From: Chloroflexota bacterium
GTDB lineage: Bacteria; Chloroflexota; Dormibacteria; Dormibacterales; Dormibacteraceae
Length of the DNA stretch: 64,000 nt
Direction of reading: 5' to 3'
NCBI GenBank assembly: GCA_005879985.1
Contig: VBIA01000120.1
Location: 1-64,000 of the forward strand
The position numbers and the translations under genes are program-made. Shown here piece by piece: positions 46,786 to 53,645 of this stretch. The notes under the pieces are model-generated. The model did not search any database. It was not told the DNA's origin and saw nothing but the letters and a program-made list of their open reading frames with translations. Each line of letters starts with the position of its first letter. Positions within the stretch are counted from its first letter, which is position 1.

Positions 46786-47280
46786 TCAAAATTCCCAGCG
46801 CGTCGGCGAGCCGGTGAAATCGTCGTGCGCGATGCCGAACGCCCACACCGGATCGACGCGGAAGCACGAGTTCAGCGCGGGGTCGAGCACGTCGATCGAG
46901 TAATCGGTCTCGTACTTGGCGTTCTCCCAGGCCAGGACCTTAGCCAGGGTGTCGCCGTCGTCGACTCGCGTCGCGAGGCCCTCGACGACCACCGGGTTGT
47001 GCGCGTCCTCGGTGGTCACCACGCAGCGCGTGTTGACGATCAGGTTGCGCGACTTTCGTGAACCCTTGCTGCTGCTGAACCAGAACGCTCCCTCCTGCCA
47101 CATGCCCCACACGGGCATCACGTGCGGACGGCGCTGCGGCCACACGGTCGCCAGCCAGTAGTTGCGCGAGTTCATCAACCGCGTCTCCGCCCAGCTCCAC
47201 GGCAGGAGCCCGGTGCCCTCGTTCTCGGACAGCAGGCCATACCCCGGCATGTACGGCCGCGTGGCTTTCGGCGTTGCCAT
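46786..47280 (-). CDS. PPOX/FDOR-family split-barrel flavin or F420-binding protein
   Basis: A 164-residue split-barrel protein of the pyridoxamine-phosphate-oxidase-like superfamily. Recognisable segments are NYWLATVWPQRRPHVMPVWG, GAFWFSSSKGSRKSRNL, TRCVVTTEDAHNPVVVEG and the C-terminal RVDPVWAFGIAHDDFTGSPT. The SSSKGSRKSRNL stretch is where FMN or F420 phosphate is bound. F420-dependent members occur widely in high-GC bacteria, and an LLM-class F420-type enzyme is encoded elsewhere in this window. AGGAGG precedes the ATG. It is probably co-expressed with the R2lox-type gene. Confidence 0.82.
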   Translation of the reverse strand: MATPKATRPYMPGYGLLSENEGTGLLPWSWAETRLMNSRNYWLATVWPQRRPHVMPVWGMWQEGAFWFSSSKGSRKSRNLIVNTRCVVTTEDAHNPVVVEGLATRVDDGDTLAKVLAWENAKYETDYSIDVLDPALNSCFRVDPVWAFGIAHDDFTGSPTRWEF

Positions 47281-47311
47281 CGAACCTCCTCGCTCCCCCT
47301 ATGCTCCCAGC

Positions 47312-48427
47312 ATGGCTCCGACGATCCGGCTCGGAAAGATCTTAGGGATCGACGTCGGCCTCAACTGGAGCCTGGTCTTCGTCTACGCGCTCATCGTGTG
47401 GACGCTGGCCACCGACGTGCTGCCGGCCGACGTGCCGAACCAGGGCGCGCTGACCTATTGGGCGATCGGCGCGCTGGGCGGCGTGGCCTTCTACGCGTGC
47501 CTCCTCGCCCATGAGCTCGCGCATGCGCTGGTCGCGAAGCGTTACGGCGTGAAGGTGTCCGGCATCTCGCTGTGGCTTTTCGGCGGCGTCTCTCGCCTGG
47601 ACGGCGATCCGCCGAGCGCCGGCGCGGAGGCGCTCATCGCCGCGGTCGGGCCGCTGACAAGCTTCGTGATCGCCGGCCTCGCCCTGGGGTTGATGTTCGC
47701 CACCGCGGCTTCACCGCTTGTGTCGGATGTGTTCGCGTGGCTCGCTTACGTCAACGTCGCGCTTGCGCTCTTCAACCTCGTGCCGGCGTTCCCGCTCGAC
47801 GGCGGTCGCCTGCTCAGCTCGCTGTTCTGGTGGCGGCAGGGCACGCGTCAGCGCGGCGTGCACAGCGCAGTCCGGATCGGGCGCGTGCTCGCCTACGTGA
47901 TGATCGGCCTCGGCATCGTGCTGACGTTCACGGTCAGCGTGGTGAACGGCATATGGCTGGCTTTCATCGGCTGGTTCCTGCTGAGCGCGGGGTCGCAGGA
48001 GGAGGCCGGCGCGGTGATGAAGGCGGCCCTCCGCTCGGTGCCGGTGTCGGCGGCGATGAGCTCGCCGGTCGTCACCGTCCCCGACTGGCTGACGATCGGG
48101 CAGTTCCTGGATTCGGTGGCGCCAAGCCACCGCTTCACGACCTACCCGCTCCACGATCCGTCCGGCGCCCTGACCGGCGTGGTGCGACTGGGAGACCTGG
48201 TCAAGCTCGGCCGGGAGGCGGCCGACGGCCGGCTGGCCAGCGTCGCCAGGCCCATCTCGGAGGTCCCGACGACCCGCCCGGACGAGGCCCTTTCGAGCCT
48301 GATCGAGCGAATCGGGGCCGCGATCGAGAACCGGGTCCTGGTCTACGACCAGGGCCAGCTGGTGGGCATCGTTTCGCCCGTCGACGTGGCCCGTTTGATC
48401 ACCGTCCGGCAGGTCTCCCGGTCGTAG
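47312..48427 (+). CDS. site-2 protease family zinc metalloprotease with CBS domains
   Basis: From the ATG at 47312 the protein has 371 residues. The N-terminal six-helix M50 core has the metal motif HELAHALVAKRYGVKVSGI and the third-ligand motif NLVPAFPLDGGRLLSS. The C-terminal 150 residues carry a CBS pair (PVSAAMSSPVVTVPDWLTIGQ and ARPISEVPTTRPDEALSSL), which in this subfamily may bind a nucleotide. Such proteases cut membrane-embedded proteins, typically after a first cut. With three ECF / anti-sigma pairs in the window, RskA-type anti-sigma factors are plausible substrates. The start lies 31 bp from the divergent PPOX gene. Confidence 0.92.
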   Translation: MAPTIRLGKILGIDVGLNWSLVFVYALIVWTLATDVLPADVPNQGALTYWAIGALGGVAFYACLLAHELAHALVAKRYGVKVSGISLWLFGGVSRLDGDPPSAGAEALIAAVGPLTSFVIAGLALGLMFATAASPLVSDVFAWLAYVNVALALFNLVPAFPLDGGRLLSSLFWWRQGTRQRGVHSAVRIGRVLAYVMIGLGIVLTFTVSVVNGIWLAFIGWFLLSAGSQEEAGAVMKAALRSVPVSAAMSSPVVTVPDWLTIGQFLDSVAPSHRFTTYPLHDPSGALTGVVRLGDLVKLGREAADGRLASVARPISEVPTTRPDEALSSLIERIGAAIENRVLVYDQGQLVGIVSPVDVARLITVRQVSRS

Positions 48428-48446
48428 ACTGGGGGACCCCCGCAGA

Positions 48447-48530
48447 GGGCCCAGGTATCCCTCTCCCTCCGGGAGAGGGTCAGGGTGAGGGCCCAGGTAT
48501 CCCTCTCCCTCCGGGAGAGGGTCAGGGTGA
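48447..48530. repeat. two identical 42-bp tandem hairpin repeats
   Basis: Copies at 48447-48488 and 48489-48530 are identical. Each has a perfect 9-bp hairpin CCCTCTCCC-TCC-GGGAGAGGG followed by TCAGGGTGA. This matches a hairpin type common in GC-rich bacterial gaps. It lies between the protease stop and the msrB start, and part of it was wrongly included in the track ORF. Confidence 0.85.
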
Positions 48531-48553
48531 GGGGTCAGGATGAGAGGAGCCAG

Positions 48554-48952
48554 ATGAGCCAGAAAGTAAAGAAGACGGAAGCGGAATGGCGGCGGGAGCT
48601 GACGCCGGAGCAGTACCAGGTGCTGCGGGAGAAAGGCACCGAGCGGCCGTTCACAGGCGAGTACTGGGACACACGAACGCCGGGCCTGTACCGCTGCGCC
48701 GGGTGCGGAGCGGAGCTGTTCGTCTCGGAGACGAAGTTCGACGCCCACTGCGGCTGGCCGAGCTTCTACGAGCCGGCGTCGCCCGCCGCGGTCGAGGAAC
48801 ATGTCGACACCGGCCACTTCATGGTGCGGACGGAGGTCACGTGCGCGGAATGCGGTGGCCACCTGGGCCACGTCTTCGACGACGGCCCTGACCCCACCGG
48901 GCTGCGCTACTGCATCAACTCGGTTTCGATCAAGCTCGAGCCGAAGGAATAG
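48554..48952 (+). CDS. msrB: peptide-methionine (R)-S-oxide reductase
   Basis: The ATG at 48554 with GAGAGGAG upstream is the start; the track extension is repeat DNA. The 132-residue protein has the MsrB fold: two zinc CxxC motifs ([12 protein letters not shown] and [17 protein letters not shown]), [13 protein letters not shown], and the catalytic Cys in [12 protein letters not shown]. It reduces the R-form of methionine sulfoxide in proteins using thioredoxin. A second Cys for the disulfide relay may be that of FDAHCGWP. The neighbour downstream is a small metalloprotease-like gene with a 15-bp gap. Confidence 0.95.
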   Translation: MSQKVKKTEAEWRRELTPEQYQVLREKGTERPFTGEYWDTRTPGLYRCAGCGAELFVSETKFDAHCGWPSFYEPASPAAVEEHVDTGHFMVRTEVTCAECGGHLGHVFDDGPDPTGLRYCINSVSIKLEPKE

Positions 48953-48967
48953 GCCGGCGCGCCGGAC

Positions 48968-49426
48968 ATGATCTATAGCGAGCTGGCGGAGATGACCACC
49001 GCCGAGGCGCGCCGGGCTCTCGCCGGCCTGCCGAAGTGCGACTACGACGTGGTCGTCAAGCCGCTGCGCTATCGCTCCGAGCCGCACCTCGCGGCGCTGT
49101 GCGACTTCGACAGCCGCCGCATCATCCTGCAAGTCCCCAAGCCGTTCCATTCGTTCAAGGAGCGCGTCTATCACGGGGCTCGCCGCAAGCGCGGCAAGGG
49201 CATGCACTTCTCGTGGCTGTCGGAGAACGTGTTCTTCAGGTCGAGACGTGACGTTCTTCGCTTCCTCTACTGCCACGAATGGCTGCACTGGTACCTGCAC
49301 GAGGAGCTCAAGAAAGGATCGGCGGCCGAAACCGCTTGCGATCGGTTTGCGCTCCGCAACTTCCGGCGGCAGCGAGTGACGACTGACGACGCGAACCTTG
49401 CCCTGGTGCGGAGGCGGGCGGCCTGA
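48968..49426 (+). CDS. small zincin-like (SprT-like) protein
   Basis: A 152-residue soluble protein with a zinc-protease motif HEWLHWYLHEEL (HExxH) and a possible third ligand or Glu in AAETACDRFALRNF. The N-terminal half has CDFDSRRIILQVPKPF, a strand-edge arrangement as in SprT-like and other minimal metalloproteases. It lacks the zinc ribbon of full SprT. The substrate is unknown. It is spaced 15 bp after msrB, and its stop overlaps a CTG that may start the next membrane-protein gene. The assignment to a protease is from the motif only. Confidence 0.65.
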   Translation: MIYSELAEMTTAEARRALAGLPKCDYDVVVKPLRYRSEPHLAALCDFDSRRIILQVPKPFHSFKERVYHGARRKRGKGMHFSWLSENVFFRSRRDVLRFLYCHEWLHWYLHEELKKGSAAETACDRFALRNFRRQRVTTDDANLALVRRRAA

Positions 49427-49710
49427 GGGGATTCCTCATCGGCCTCGTGGTCATCGTGCTTGTTGGCACGACGGTCCTGACTCTCCGGCCCGGCGGATTG
49501 CGCCGCCAGATGCGTTACGCGGCGCGCAGGTTCCGGCTTGCGATCGTGCTCGGCGGCGTGTACGTCCTTTGCTCGGCGATCGCACGCATCGCCTTCTCCG
49601 ACACATTCGTCACCGACTGGGGGCTGCCTGCCCTGGCGCTCGCGCTGGTCGTGCTCTTCCTCATCTTCGGGCAGAACCCGACCGAGCCGATCAGGTCTGG
49701 TCGGTCCTGA
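49423..49710 (+). CDS. small membrane protein
   Basis: The track starts at GTG 49447, giving 87 residues. A CTG at 49423 would overlap the upstream stop as CTGA and complete the first membrane helix (RGFLIGLVVIVLVGTTVLTL), giving 95 residues. Two more hydrophobic segments follow (LAIVLGGVYVLCSAIARIAF and LPALALALVVLFLIFG) after a basic loop (GLRRQMRYAARRFRL). No known family. Its 3' end overlaps the convergent 6-phosphogluconate dehydrogenase gene by 20 bp. Proposed coupling to the zincin-like gene is an inference. Confidence 0.6.
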   Translation: MRGFLIGLVVIVLVGTTVLTLRPGGLRRQMRYAARRFRLAIVLGGVYVLCSAIARIAFSDTFVTDWGLPALALALVVLFLIFGQNPTEPIRSGRS

Positions 49711-51136
49711 CCTCGGCGCCGTCCTGCGCCCAGCGCGTGTGGTACGCGCCCTCACGATCGGTGCGGCGATAGGTATGCGAGCCGAAATAATCGCGCAGCC
49801 CCTGGATGAGGTTCGCCGGTCCGCGCGCGCGGCGATACCCGTCGTAATACGCGAGCGACGACGCGAATGCCGGGATCGGCACGCCGGCGTCGACGGCGTG
49901 CTTCACGACGCGCCGCCACGCTTCCTGCGACGACTCGAGCGCTTCCTTGAAGAAGGGCGCGAGCATCAGGTTGGCGAGCTCGGGCTGCTCCGCGTATGCA
50001 TCGCGGATGCGATTCAGGAACTTGGCGCGGATGATGCAGCCGCCGCGCCAGATGGTCGCGAGCGACCCGAGGTCGATGGTCCATTGGTACTCTTTCGATC
50101 CCGCGGCCAGGTGCTCGAAGCCCTGCGCGTACGCGACGATCTTGGCCGCATACAGCGCCTCGCGCATGTCGTCGACCAGCGACGATCGTTCTGACGCTGT
50201 GACGTTGCCGCGGGTCGGACCCGCCAGGATCGACGAAGCGGTCACGCGCTCGAGCTTCTGGCTCGAAAGCATCCGCGCGAACACGGCCTCGGTGATCCCG
50301 GTGAGGGGCACGCCGAGCTCGAGCGCGGACTGGCTCGTCCACCGGCCCGTCCCCTTCTGCTCCGCCTCGTCCTCGATCTGATCGACGAGCGCGGCGCCCG
50401 CACCGTCATCGCGCTTGGCGAGCACGTTGGCGGTGATCTCGATGAGGTACGACTGCAGCTCGCCCTCGTTCCATGCGCGGAAGATCGCGGCGAGCTCGTT
50501 CGCGTCGAGCCCAATCGCCTGCCGGAGGAAGTCGTAGCTCTCGGCGATGAGCTGAATGTCGGCGTATTCGATGCCGTTGTGAACCATCTTCACGAAATGG
50601 CCCGCCCCGTCAGGACCGATGTAAGTGCAGCACGGCACGCCGTCGACCTTGGCGGAGATCGCTTTCAGCATCTCTTCGACCCGGTCGTACGACTCGCGCG
50701 GCCCTCCGGGCATGAGGCTGGGTCCGTGCAGTGCGCCCTCCTCCCCGCCTGACACCCCCATGCCCAGGAATCCGAGTCCGCGCTGCGCGGCGGCCGCCGC
50801 GCGGCGGCGTGTGTCGTGAAACAGCGAGTTGCCGCCGTCGATGAGCGTGTCGCCCGGCTTCAGGATCAGCGACAGCGCGTCGATCGCCTCGTCGACCGGC
50901 GCTCCCGCCTTGACCATGATCAGAATCGCACGCGGCGGTCGCAGCGCCTTCGTCAGCTCTTCCAACGTGAACGCCGGATGGAAATCGCCTTCGCCGGCGA
51001 ACGCCGACATGAACTCGTCGGTCCGCCTTTGGGTGCGGTTGTACACTGCGACGCTTGCGCCATGCGAGGCGAGATTGCGCGCGAGGTTCATGCCCATCGT
51101 CGCCAGTCCCACCACGCCGATTGCATGCTCTGCCAT
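49691..51136 (-). CDS. gnd: 6-phosphogluconate dehydrogenase, decarboxylating
   Basis: A 481-residue full-length enzyme of the oxidative pentose phosphate pathway, converting 6-phosphogluconate to ribulose 5-phosphate, CO2 and NADPH. The nucleotide fold is GVVGLATMGMNLARNLASHG followed by YNRTQRRTDEF, where the Arg residues fit NADP. The catalytic Lys is in GAGHFVKMVHNGIEYADIQL, and the substrate signature FPANLIQ-like segment appears near the end as RGPANLIQGLRDYFGSHTY. The C-terminal tail RTDREGAYHTRW is complete. It overlaps a small convergent gene by 20 bp. Confidence 0.96.
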   Translation of the reverse strand: MAEHAIGVVGLATMGMNLARNLASHGASVAVYNRTQRRTDEFMSAFAGEGDFHPAFTLEELTKALRPPRAILIMVKAGAPVDEAIDALSLILKPGDTLIDGGNSLFHDTRRRAAAAAQRGLGFLGMGVSGGEEGALHGPSLMPGGPRESYDRVEEMLKAISAKVDGVPCCTYIGPDGAGHFVKMVHNGIEYADIQLIAESYDFLRQAIGLDANELAAIFRAWNEGELQSYLIEITANVLAKRDDGAGAALVDQIEDEAEQKGTGRWTSQSALELGVPLTGITEAVFARMLSSQKLERVTASSILAGPTRGNVTASERSSLVDDMREALYAAKIVAYAQGFEHLAAGSKEYQWTIDLGSLATIWRGGCIIRAKFLNRIRDAYAEQPELANLMLAPFFKEALESSQEAWRRVVKHAVDAGVPIPAFASSLAYYDGYRRARGPANLIQGLRDYFGSHTYRRTDREGAYHTRWAQDGAEVRTDQT

Positions 51137-51163
51137 CGAGCGCTACGAGTGTAGAGGCGAATC

Positions 51164-51188
51164 GGAACGCAGGTAACTCGGGGCCGTA
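51164..51188 (+). promoter_or_regulatory. candidate ECF-type promoter (GGAAC-N16-CGTA)
   Basis: GGAAC at 51164-51168 and CGTA at 51185-51188 are separated by 16 bp, the classic spacing and sequence of group-4 sigma promoters. They lie 16 bp before the ECF sigma start. Autoregulation is likely; a weaker GGGAC-N16-CGAT stands before the acidic secreted protein gene. Confidence 0.5.
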
Positions 51189-51204
51189 AACCCTGACAGA
51201 ACCG

Positions 51205-51807
51205 ATGGGTGCGGAAGGGGAGGCCACCGGCGCCGCATCGCGTCCGGGCAACCGCGACGACTTCGATCGCCTGTACCGCGAGAACTACCCGCGGCTGCTG
51301 AGAACCCTGTACGCGATCACCGGCGATGCGGCGGCTGCTGAGGACTGCGTGCAGGAGGCCTTCGTCAAGGCATGGCGGGCATGGCCGCGCTTCCGGCCCG
51401 AGCGTGCGCCAGAAGGGTGGCTGCACCAGATCGCCGTCAACACCGCGATCTCGTACCGGCGGCGCGCGAAGCTGCGGTCGGTCGGTGAGATTCTCCGACG
51501 GCTGGGACGGCCCGGTGCCGGCAGCGACCCCGGCGACGCCGTGACCAGGTCGGACGTCGTCATTGCGCTGGCCGCGCTGCCCCCGCGCGTGGCCGCGGAT
51601 TTCGTCCTCCGCTACCACCACGGCTACAACAACCGCGAGATAGCCCGCTTGGAGGGCGTTTCCGAACGTACCGTCGGCGCACGCCTGGCCCAGGCTCGCG
51701 ATGAGCTCAGCCGCCGGCTGGGGCCGGACTGGCGTGGCGAGCTTCCGACTTCGGGGACGGCCGGCGTTCATTTTCCACGTGAGCGAAGTGGAGTCAGTGA
51801 TGCCTGA
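51205..51807 (+). CDS. ECF-type RNA polymerase sigma factor
   Basis: A 200-residue ECF sigma factor. Region 2 is DFDRLYRENYPRLLRTLYAI with AAAEDCVQEAFVKAWRAW and GWLHQIAVNTAISYRRRAK. Region 4 is LPPRVAADFVLRYHHGYNNREIARLEGVSERTVGARLAQARDEL. A GGAAC-N16-CGTA promoter stands just upstream. The C-terminal extension after region 4 (RRLGPDWRGELPTSGTAG) is about 30 residues. The stop overlaps the next start by 8 bp, coupling it to a membrane protein that is probably its anti-sigma factor. Confidence 0.92.
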   Translation: MGAEGEATGAASRPGNRDDFDRLYRENYPRLLRTLYAITGDAAAAEDCVQEAFVKAWRAWPRFRPERAPEGWLHQIAVNTAISYRRRAKLRSVGEILRRLGRPGAGSDPGDAVTRSDVVIALAALPPRVAADFVLRYHHGYNNREIARLEGVSERTVGARLAQARDELSRRLGPDWRGELPTSGTAGVHFPRERSGVSDA

Positions 51808-52321
51808 TCGCGAGCTGCCCGAGCACATCCGCCGGCAGCTGTCCGCGGGGCTGGACGGCGGAGCCCCGCTCGTCGCGCCTCTGCCCTCGCAGGCTCGCTT
51901 CGCGACGCTGCGAGGCCCGATGCCCGCGCCGCGCTGGAGGCTGCGCGGGCTCACGGTCGCTGTGGCCGCGGCAGGCATAGTCATCGTTGCGCTCGCCGGC
52001 CCGCCACAGCCGCGCCAGTGGTTAGTTCAATCGGTGAACGGCATCAGCAAGCAGGTGGGCCTCCCGGCGGGCTCGTCCTCGCCGTCCCCGTCGCACAGTG
52101 AATCCACCCCTGGCGAGCAAGGTACGAGCAGCGAGTCGCCTGAGGCGAGCGAGACGCCGGAGGCCAACGAGTCGCCTGAGGCGAACGAATCTCCGGAAGC
52201 GGGCGAGTCGCCGGGGGAGGAGCAGGAGCAACCCGACACCTCGCCAACGGCTGAGCCCAGCGATGGCGGCGGCGGCGGTGACGACCACTCGCCGGAGCCG
52301 TCCCCCTCTTTGGGCGACTAG
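51800..52321 (+). CDS. single-pass membrane protein with acidic Ser-Pro-Glu-Ala repeats (possible anti-sigma)
   Basis: From the ATG at 51800 the product has 173 residues. A short cytoplasmic part (MPDRELPEHIRRQLSAGL) precedes one membrane segment (LTVAVAAAGIVIVALAGP). An outer tail of low complexity follows, with ETPEANESPEANESPEAG and more Pro/Ser/Asp-rich sequence ending GGGGGDDHSPEPSP. It overlaps the ECF sigma gene by 8 bp. Position and topology suggest an anti-sigma factor whose acidic tail could sense cell-wall or ion conditions. The same ESPEA repeat type is encoded by the next gene. Confidence 0.6.
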   Translation: MPDRELPEHIRRQLSAGLDGGAPLVAPLPSQARFATLRGPMPAPRWRLRGLTVAVAAAGIVIVALAGPPQPRQWLVQSVNGISKQVGLPAGSSSPSPSHSESTPGEQGTSSESPEASETPEANESPEANESPEAGESPGEEQEQPDTSPTAEPSDGGGGGDDHSPEPSPSLGD

Positions 52322-52408
52322 CACTTCCGACTTTTCCGCGGTAGGGCGTTGATAGATCGCAGGGGACGCTCTGTCAAAGCGTTCGATCCAATCAGAGGGA
52401 GAGTGCTG

Positions 52409-52765
52409 ATGCGAAGACCAACCTTCAATCTCTTCACCGTTGCCGCTGGGGCAGCGCTGGTGGCCGCGTTGGGCGTGTCGGCGCACGCGCAGATGCCGAA
52501 CGGATTCGGCTCGTTTGCCAGCACGACGGTGCAAAGTTCAGCTACCTCGGAGCCAAGCGAGAGTCCGGAGCCATCGGAATCGCCGGAGGCGGCCGAGTCC
52601 CCCGAGGCGGCGGAGTCACCGGAGGCGCAGGACACTGCTGAGCCGACCGAGGCGCCGGAGGCCGAGGACAACGACAACAACGACAACGAGCAGGGCGATG
52701 ACAACGACGACCAGGGCGACAACCACGATGGCAGTGGTGGCGACGACGGTGGTGGCGGCGACTAG
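52409..52765 (+). CDS. secreted acidic low-complexity protein
   Basis: The ATG at 52409 with AGGGAGAG upstream gives 118 residues. A clear signal peptide (MRRPTFNLFTVAAGAALVAA, likely cleaved after AHA) is followed by a mature part rich in Ser, Pro, Glu and Asp: repeats EPSESPEPSESPEAAESPEA, then NDNNDNEQGDDNDDQGDN and a Gly/Asp tail. No Cys. The pI must be extremely low. Such proteins may bind Ca2+ or serve as extracellular polyelectrolytes. The ESPEA repeat is shared with the putative anti-sigma upstream, suggesting a common origin. It is possibly under the same ECF sigma. Confidence 0.65.
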   Translation: MRRPTFNLFTVAAGAALVAALGVSAHAQMPNGFGSFASTTVQSSATSEPSESPEPSESPEAAESPEAAESPEAQDTAEPTEAPEAEDNDNNDNEQGDDNDDQGDNHDGSGGDDGGGGD

Positions 52766-52793
52766 CTGATCTAGAACTTCCACCACCACACGA

Positions 52794-52830
52794 GGGGCCG
52801 GGCCGCTGGGGCTCGGTCCCCGATTTTTTT
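52794..52830 (+). terminator. intrinsic terminator
   Basis: An 11-bp stem with one bulge (GGGGCCGGGCC against GGCTCGGTCCCC) followed by CGATTTTTTT, 28 bp after the acidic protein stop. The T-run touches the convergent phosphoesterase stop codon. Confidence 0.8.
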
Positions 52831-53645
52831 CAGCCGATCAGGTCGCGCATCGGCTGCGCGGTCGCGGCGTTTGCCAGGCGCGGCAGTCCAAGGATGTCCT
52901 CGATGGTCGCAAGCAGCGAATAGTGGTCGTAGCTCACTGCGCTCACGCGGTGCTTCACGTCGGGCCGCAGCACAAGCGTGAGCACCTGGTTGTCGGTGCG
53001 ACCGCTGTCCTCGTCCCACGTGATGAAGAGCACCGCGTCCGCCTGCCAGGCGGGCGAGCTCGTGATCATGCCGACCATCTGTCGCAGCCAGTCGTCACCG
53101 GCCGCAATCGAGCAGTCGTGCTGGTCGTGGCAGCTGTCCGGGCCGATCCAGGAAAAGCGCGTCGCGGTCGTGTTCAGGTCCTGCGACAGCTCGCTGAACG
53201 GAACCACGTTGCTCGGACAGCGACCGCCGTAATACGCGAAAGGATTGTGGTCGCCGTCATACGGCTGCGGGCTGTCGATGCAGCGGCCCGGGACGAGTCC
53301 CTCCATGTACGCGCGCCATCTGATGTTGGCCGATGTCAGCTGGTGGCCGATGTCCTCGGGCGGCAGCGCGCGGTAGATATCGGCATTGACGCCCCAGGTC
53401 TGTCCCGATGTGATCGCGAGGTAGTTCGGCACGCTCGGGTGCGTGATCGCGTGGTAGTTCGTCGCCACGCCAACCTGCTTCTCCAGCTCCGCGGTGTAGG
53501 CGCCCTGCAGGGCCTCCTCGTACGAATGGTTCTCCATCACGATCACGAAAACGCGCTTCGGCTCCACGATCGGAGGCAGCGAGGTTCGCGTGCACGCGCA
53601 GGCCAGAGTCAGCGCCGCGAGCGCCAGGGCGATCCACCGGGTCAC
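52830..53645 (-). CDS. phosphoesterase-family lipoprotein
   Basis: The start is the GTG at 53645, overlapping the modC stop as GTGA, for 271 residues. A lipoprotein signal (RWIALALAALTLACACTR) is followed by a phosphoesterase domain of the phospholipase-C/acid-phosphatase group: RVFVIVMENHSYEEALQG with the metal-binding Glu-Asn, YHAITHPSVPNYLAITSGQ with the Thr-His-Pro-Ser core, then LFITWDEDSGRTDNQVLTL and VSAVSYDHYSLLATIEDILG. It could release phosphate from phosphate esters outside the membrane. Its coupling to a molybdate transport operon is unusual and may simply be read-through. Confidence 0.82.
   Translation of the reverse strand: MTRWIALALAALTLACACTRTSLPPIVEPKRVFVIVMENHSYEEALQGAYTAELEKQVGVATNYHAITHPSVPNYLAITSGQTWGVNADIYRALPPEDIGHQLTSANIRWRAYMEGLVPGRCIDSPQPYDGDHNPFAYYGGRCPSNVVPFSELSQDLNTTATRFSWIGPDSCHDQHDCSIAAGDDWLRQMVGMITSSPAWQADAVLFITWDEDSGRTDNQVLTLVLRPDVKHRVSAVSYDHYSLLATIEDILGLPRLANAATAQPMRDLIG

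Noticed and set aside
48447-48530. Tandem repeat considered as a CRISPR array
   Set aside because: Only two directly adjoining copies with no spacers.
47711-49300. 529-aa minus-strand ORF across protease, repeats, msrB and zincin-like genes
   Set aside because: It crosses three real plus-strand genes and the tandem repeats; no recognisable domain.
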